From Candidatus Tectimicrobiota bacterium (GTDB lineage Bacteria > JACPSX01), in assembly GCA_016193065.1 (NCBI GenBank), contig JACPSX010000253.1, positions 1 to 9,265 of the forward strand: 9,265 bases of DNA, read 5' to 3'. This document shows positions 5,688-9,265 of this stretch, piece by piece. The first letter of the stretch is position 1. Each line of letters begins with the position of its first letter. Position numbers and translations under genes: made by a program. The notes beneath the pieces were generated by a model that saw only the letters and a list, made by a program, of their open reading frames with translations, made no database searches and was not told where the DNA came from.

Positions 5688-7447
5688 TTCTGGAGGACCT
5701 CCTTTACTTTGTTGACAATCATCTCCGGATTAAAGGGCAGGCCACCGTAAATCGTGTGCTTGATCGGCTTTACTGAGGTGTGGGCACTGATCAGGTCGGC
5801 GAACTGTCCCTGGTAATTGACCTCGGGAACCAGAATCCTTTTGCTCGGGACCCGCTCCGCAAACCGCTCAATGGCGATCGCAGGCACCGGGAACAACAAG
5901 TGAGGATAGAGAGCGGCCACCTTGTAGCCGGCGGAGCGCAGGCGGGCCAGCGCTTCTTGAACGGAGCCGTGGGTGGAACCCCAACTGATGATCCCCAAGT
6001 CGGCGGGATCATCCCCTTCCCGAGAAACGGAGGGAAAATCGTCCTCCTCCAAGCGAGCCAGCTTGCGGAACCTCTTTTCCGTCATCCGCGAATGGCCGGC
6101 CTGCGAGTAGATGGGCGCCGAACTTTCATCGTGCTCCAGACCCGTGGCAATATAAGCGCCACCGACCTGCCCCGGGATGGACATCGGGGAAACCCCGCTT
6201 TCGGTGATCTCGTAACGCTGGAATGGCTTGCCGCCGTTGCCGTCGCCGTTTTCGCTCAGGGTCAAGCGGTTGACCAACTGAATTCCCTTTAAATTCGGCT
6301 TCTTGATCCCCTGGGTGCGGATGCCCAGGGAAGTGTCACTCAAAAAGAGAACCGGAACCTGATACTTCTCGGCAAGGTTGAACGCCTTGATGATCAGGTA
6401 GAAGCAGTCTTCCACGCTCCCCGGAGCCAAGACGATCCGGGGGATATCTCCGTGCCCTCCGTGGGCCGCCAGAAAGAGATCGGACTGCTCGTGTTTGGTG
6501 GGCATGCCCGTGCTGGGGCCGGCCCGCTGCACGTCCACGACCACCAGAGGGATCTCGGTCATCCCCGCCAGACCCAAGAGCTCCGTCATCAGGGAGAGGC
6601 CGGGTCCGGAAGTAGCGGTCATGGCTTTCACACCCGCGTAGGAAGCGCCAATGGCGCTGGCAATCGAGGCAATCTCGTCCTCCTCCTGAAGCAAAACGCC
6701 GTTTACTTTGGGGAGATAGCGGGCAAGCCAGTTGGCAATCTCGGTGGCGGGTGTGATGGGATAGGCGGCATAGTAGCGGCAACCCGCCGCGAGGGCTGCC
6801 GCAGCGACGGCCTCATTGCCCGATAGGATCAACACATCCTCGATGCCGGCACCGTTGGTGTGGAGGGAGTAAGGGTCCGTCTTTTTCAACTCGTTCTGAA
6901 CGTAGAAAGCCCCCATGTCCAGCGCCTTCAGGTTCATCTCAACGACGTCGGCACCCCGCTTCCGGAACTTGTGCTGGATGGTCTCCCTGAGTTGCTCCAT
7001 GGGGATGGAAAAGAGCTGCGCTACAGCGCCCAGCGCCACCATGTTTTTTGCCCGTATGGACCCCAGGTCCCCCTTGCTGATTTTGGTCATCGGGACAGGA
7101 TACATATAAACTCCGGGCAGGTTGTCGGGCTCGAAATCCCCGCCTGGGCCGTCGTAAACAAACACAGTGCCCTCCCGAAGGAGGGACTTGTTCATCTCAT
7201 AGGCCTCACCGTTAAAGGCGACCATCACATCAAAATTGTCCCCCTGGGAAGTCAGCGGATCATTTGAGACCCGCAACTGATACATGGCATAGCCGCCCTT
7301 AATCTCGGCCGGGAAGGTCTTAAAGGTGAGCACATGCAATCCAGAGCGGACTGCAGCCTGGGTGATGAACTCACCGGCACTAATGATTCCCTCTCCGCCT
7401 TCACCTCCGATCCTGATGATTAACTCTTTACTCTCTTTCACGATCAT
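5684..7447 (-). CDS. korA: 2-oxoacid:ferredoxin oxidoreductase, fused gamma-alpha subunit
   Basis: A 587-residue KorA-type protein in which the gamma domain precedes the alpha domain. The gamma part (about 8-185) begins IIRIGGEGGEGIISAG and has FKTFPAEIKGGYAMYQLR. The alpha part (about 200-587) has YPITPATEIA (229-238), TSGPGLSLMTE (279-289) and QRAGPSTGMPTK (307-318), which shape the active site with KorB and the CoA-binding region. No ferredoxin (delta) domain is fused, and no delta gene is next to it. The ATG at 7445-7447 is chosen because GGAG lies five bases upstream and homologous chains begin close to the GGEGGEG motif. The frame stays open upstream to a TTG at 7603, but that extension has no domain features. 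The gene is followed directly by korB with an ATGA overlap. Confidence 0.92.
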   Translation of the reverse strand: MIVKESKELIIRIGGEGGEGIISAGEFITQAAVRSGLHVLTFKTFPAEIKGGYAMYQLRVSNDPLTSQGDNFDVMVAFNGEAYEMNKSLLREGTVFVYDGPGGDFEPDNLPGVYMYPVPMTKISKGDLGSIRAKNMVALGAVAQLFSIPMEQLRETIQHKFRKRGADVVEMNLKALDMGAFYVQNELKKTDPYSLHTNGAGIEDVLILSGNEAVAAAALAAGCRYYAAYPITPATEIANWLARYLPKVNGVLLQEEDEIASIASAIGASYAGVKAMTATSGPGLSLMTELLGLAGMTEIPLVVVDVQRAGPSTGMPTKHEQSDLFLAAHGGHGDIPRIVLAPGSVEDCFYLIIKAFNLAEKYQVPVLFLSDTSLGIRTQGIKKPNLKGIQLVNRLTLSENGDGNGGKPFQRYEITESGVSPMSIPGQVGGAYIATGLEHDESSAPIYSQAGHSRMTEKRFRKLARLEEDDFPSVSREGDDPADLGIISWGSTHGSVQEALARLRSAGYKVAALYPHLLFPVPAIAIERFAERVPSKRILVPEVNYQGQFADLISAHTSVKPIKHTIYGGLPFNPEMIVNKVKEVLQK

Positions 7448-7541
7448 TTCGCTCCGCGGTGCCAAGTCTTTACGCCGCTCCTCCAGCATCCTGGCACACA
7501 TGTTGGTTGGTACCACCCGCGCTACGATCCTGGAAATCCTG

Positions 7542-7571
7542 GATAATTCACAAGGACGACCCGATAATTCA
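7542..7571. repeat. 9-bp direct repeat spaced 21 bp in the kor leader
   Basis: GATAATTCA occurs at 7542-7550 and again at 7563-7571, exactly 21 bases apart, or two helical turns. It lies between the candidate kor promoter and the korA start. Such spacing fits two copies of a protein binding site on one DNA face, but the role is unproven. Confidence 0.35.
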
Positions 7572-7631
7572 GACCACTTTCCCCTCCTTTCCCAAGGGCC
7601 CAAATCATCGACTCTTTTTGTAGGCTATAGT

Positions 7632-7659
7632 ATTTTATCATCAGATGATGAAAGTGCAA
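7632..7659 (-). promoter_or_regulatory. Candidate promoter for korAB with embedded palindrome
   Basis: On the minus strand TTGCAC (7659-7654) and TAAAAT (7637-7632) are 16 bases apart. The -10 matches the consensus at 5 of 6 positions and the -35 is weak. The spacer contains ATCATC-A-GATGAT (7637-7649), a perfect palindrome placed where a repressor would block polymerase. The transcript would have a leader of about 180 bases before the korA ATG, containing an AAAGGAGGGG (about 7580-7590) followed only by a GTG GTC TGA mini-frame. Confidence 0.35.
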
Positions 7660-7764
7660 GGGAAATTCTGCTTTACAGATCTCAAAAGGCCCTTTAGAAT
7701 GAGACTTTATCGTGACCCGGGGTTCTCCACCGCACCCCCAAAACCTTTTGGAGGAAGGAAGGAA

Positions 7765-8271
7765 ATGGTAGGCGCCGGCGCAGCAACGAAGCAGTTAGTT
7801 ATCTACCCGGAGCGCTGCACAGCCTGTCGCATGTGCGAGCTGGCCTGTTCTTTTGAGCACGAAGGGGTTTTCAACCCGAATCGCTCCCGAATCAAAGTCG
7901 AGATCTTCGCCGAGGAACCCTTCTACCTTCCCATGGCCTGCTACCACTGCGACGATTACCCGTGCGGCCAGGTATGCCCGACGGAAGCCATCGTCAAGGA
8001 TCCGAATACCCGCTGGATTACCGTGGTCGATCAAAAATGCATCGGCTGCAAGATGTGCATGCAAGCCTGCCCGTTCGGAGTTATGGGGTTTTCCGCCGAG
8101 GTTGGAGTTGCCCAGAACTGTGACCTGTGCGGCGGGGACCCGCAATGCGTCAAATTCTGCTCCCCCAAGGCCTTGGAGTTCCTTGACGTGGAGGAAACCC
8201 GCCACCACAAGAGGGGCATTTTCGCCGCCAAAGTCAAGGAGGCCATGAAAGGGGAGGCAGCCGTTCGCTAG
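7765..8271 (+). CDS. Four-cluster [4Fe-4S] ferredoxin-like electron-transfer subunit (DmsB/AOR-associated type)
   Basis: A 168-residue iron-sulfur protein with sixteen cysteines in four groups, all intact: 18/21/24/28 (CTACRMCELAC), 59/62/67/71 (CYHCDDYPCGQVC), 92/95/98/102 (CIGCKMCMQAC) and 119/122/128/132 (CDLCGGDPQCVKFC). This is the pattern of DmsB/HycB-like subunits and of the Fe-S subunits that accompany some tungsten aldehyde oxidoreductases, which pass electrons through four clusters. No Tat signal or membrane segment is seen, so it is cytoplasmic. The ATG at 7765 is preferred for the GGAGGAAGGAAGGAA just before it; an upstream in-frame ATG at 7645 adds 40 residues without cysteines. 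It is divergent from korA and is followed by an FAD oxidoreductase. Its stop codon lies inside a MITE-like repeat. Confidence 0.92.
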   Translation: MVGAGAATKQLVIYPERCTACRMCELACSFEHEGVFNPNRSRIKVEIFAEEPFYLPMACYHCDDYPCGQVCPTEAIVKDPNTRWITVVDQKCIGCKMCMQACPFGVMGFSAEVGVAQNCDLCGGDPQCVKFCSPKALEFLDVEETRHHKRGIFAAKVKEAMKGEAAVR

Positions 8272-8375
8272 TGCCGTTCCAACTATTTTCGGCTCCTTTC
8301 CCGGTTCGCGTGGTCTATACTTTTGCTGCCAAGCAGGTCGCTCAAATTAGGCACATTAAGTTGTAACGGTACTAG
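8268..8375. mobile_element. MITE-like element with 17-bp terminal inverted repeats
   Basis: CTAGTGCCGTTCCAACT at 8268-8284 and the reverse complement of 8359-8375 (CTAGTACCGTTACAACT) match at 15 of 17 positions and enclose 74 bases without a gene. Taking the outer TA at each end as a target duplication gives repeats beginning GT[G/A]CCGTT, as in IS630/mariner-type MITEs. Removing the element and one TA leaves the ferredoxin stop codon TAG intact and places the FAD gene only 18 bases downstream. The element has no coding capacity. The terminal repeats are seen directly; mobility is inferred. Confidence 0.6.
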
Positions 8376-8393
8376 GCTGGCAGGGTACCCCGG

Positions 8394-9265
8394 ATGACTT
8401 CTCCCAAACCTCATCAAGCCCACTATGTCATCGTGGGAAATAGCGCGGCAGGCCTGAACGCCGTCGATGCAATACGGGCCGGCGATCCCTCTTCTTCCCT
8501 GCTCCTCATCGCGGACGAAGACACCGTCGCCTACTCCCGCGTGGCAACCCCCTATTACATCAGCCGGGAAATCGATGACTCGGTCCTATTTTACAAGTCC
8601 GAGGAATACTATCGGCAACGCCAGGTGACAACCCTCTTCGGACACCGGGTGGTCGCCCTCCATACCGATCGCCACCAAGTGGAGCTGGCAGACGGCTCGC
8701 AGATCTCATACAGGAAGCTGCTCTTGGCCACCGGATCGACGCCCTCCCGCCCCCCGATCAAGGGACTGGAGCGGGTCAAAGTGTTCCCTCATTGGACCCT
8801 GGCGCAAGCGAGAAACATCCTGGAACAGACTCCCCTTGCGGAGAATGCAGCCGTTCTCGGTGGAGGGTTTATCAGCCTTCTGACCGTCAATGCCATGAAG
8901 GCACTGAAGCCCTCCATCCGGTTCACCGTTATCGAGCGCCTTCCTCAGGTGATGCCGAACCTGCTGGACGAACAGGCCGCCCGCATGCTCGAACAGCGGA
9001 TGGTGGCTCAGGGGATCCAGGTCAAGACCGGAGTCGAGGCCACAGAGTTAGCTGAATTACCGGGGGGAAAAACCCGGGTGATCTTGAGCGACGGCACCGA
9101 ACAAAAAGTGGATATGGTTGTCCTGGGCACCGGAGTCCGTCCCAATGTGGACTTTCTGCTGGACTCGGGACTGAAGATTCAAAGAGGAATCCTGGTCAAC
9201 GAGCGCATGGAGACCAATCTTCCCGCCGTGTATGCTGCCGGGGACTGCGCCGAATCGTTCGGCCT
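8394..9265 (+). CDS. FAD-dependent NAD(P)/pyridine nucleotide-disulfide-type oxidoreductase (3' end cut by window edge)
   Basis: The first 290 residues of a two-dinucleotide-domain flavoprotein. The FAD-binding motif YVIVGNSAAG (11-20) opens the protein and LLLATGS marks the end of the first lobe. The NAD(P)H-binding motif VLGGGFISL is at 154-162. LGTGVRPN (244-251) and YAAGDCAE (280-287) close the FAD site. There is no redox-active CxxxxC pair near the N-terminus, so it is not a thioredoxin- or lipoamide-type reductase; it is closer to ferredoxin/rubredoxin reductases and NirB-like N-termini. Together with the ferredoxin-like protein just before it, it resembles the FAD and Fe-S subunits found with aldehyde oxidoreductases, exchanging electrons between NAD(P)H and Fe-S clusters. 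The ATG at 8394 has only a weak GGCAGGG upstream, so translation may depend on the upstream gene. What follows to the right is not visible. Confidence 0.88.
   Translation, partial: MTSPKPHQAHYVIVGNSAAGLNAVDAIRAGDPSSSLLLIADEDTVAYSRVATPYYISREIDDSVLFYKSEEYYRQRQVTTLFGHRVVALHTDRHQVELADGSQISYRKLLLATGSTPSRPPIKGLERVKVFPHWTLAQARNILEQTPLAENAAVLGGGFISLLTVNAMKALKPSIRFTVIERLPQVMPNLLDEQAARMLEQRMVAQGIQVKTGVEATELAELPGGKTRVILSDGTEQKVDMVVLGTGVRPNVDFLLDSGLKIQRGILVNERMETNLPAVYAAGDCAESFG

Noticed and set aside
7505-7520. GGGTGGTACC on the minus strand in the kor leader, resembling the T-box antiterminator core
   Set aside because: The bases after it do not continue the T-box pattern, no terminator hairpin or specifier structure is seen, and the downstream gene is not an amino-acid or tRNA-synthetase gene.
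7448-7603. N-terminal extension of KorA to a TTG at 7603
   Set aside because: The added 52 residues have no domain character; the ATG at 7447 has a good ribosome binding site next to the expected GGEGGEG motif.
7720-7733. GG-N10-GC spacing in the korA/ferredoxin divergent region as a sigma-54 promoter
   Set aside because: The -12 element lacks the TTGC core on either strand; only the spacing fits, which is expected by chance in GC-rich DNA.
7645-7764. Longer ferredoxin start at the ATG at 7645
   Set aside because: It adds 40 residues without cysteines and lacks a good ribosome binding site, while the ATG at 7765 has a strong one.

Overview
The window is GC-rich bacterial DNA with tightly packed genes, strong AGGAGG-type ribosome binding sites and some GTG and TTG starts. 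The gene set points to an anaerobe that handles low-potential electrons: a 2-oxoacid:ferredoxin oxidoreductase, a 16-cysteine polyferredoxin, an FAD oxidoreductase and a sigma-54 activator. A clostridial (Peptococcaceae-like) or deltaproteobacterial host would fit. The sequence alone does not settle the phylum.

Layout. Positions 1-7447 are read from the minus strand. In transcription order they carry korA (fused gamma-alpha chains) and korB of a 2-oxoacid:ferredoxin oxidoreductase, with stop and start overlapping as ATGA. Next come a divergent IscU/NifU-like scaffold protein, a sigma-54 activator with an N-terminal Rossmann domain, a 72-residue cysteine-rich protein, an SDR-family dehydrogenase, cutA, and the 5' part of ftsK, which runs off the left edge. 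Diverging from korA on the plus strand are a four-cluster ferredoxin-like protein and an FAD/NAD(P) oxidoreductase cut by the right edge. The 318-base divergent region between korA and the ferredoxin holds a candidate kor promoter with an embedded palindrome and a 9-bp direct repeat.

How the genes may work together. KorAB oxidises a 2-oxoacid, reducing ferredoxin and making an acyl-CoA. The divergent ferredoxin/FAD pair resembles electron-transfer modules that link ferredoxin-level electrons to NAD(P)H or to an aldehyde oxidoreductase encoded further right, outside the window. The NifU-like protein sits 20 bases after korB and may serve cluster assembly or repair for this module, but it lacks two of the usual cluster-binding residues. 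The regulator joins a nucleotide-binding fold to a sigma-54 AAA+ motor, suggesting redox or metabolite sensing.

Intergenic DNA is unusually rich in small repeats: a pair of related hairpins after the SDR gene, a heptamer tandem repeat, a GGGGAC palindrome, an 18-bp perfect palindrome near the regulator, and a MITE-like element with 17-bp terminal inverted repeats between the ferredoxin and FAD genes. The most notable points are the altered NifU-like site, the Rossmann-sigma-54 regulator with possible targets beside it, and the element that appears to have split a tight two-gene operon without destroying the upstream stop codon.
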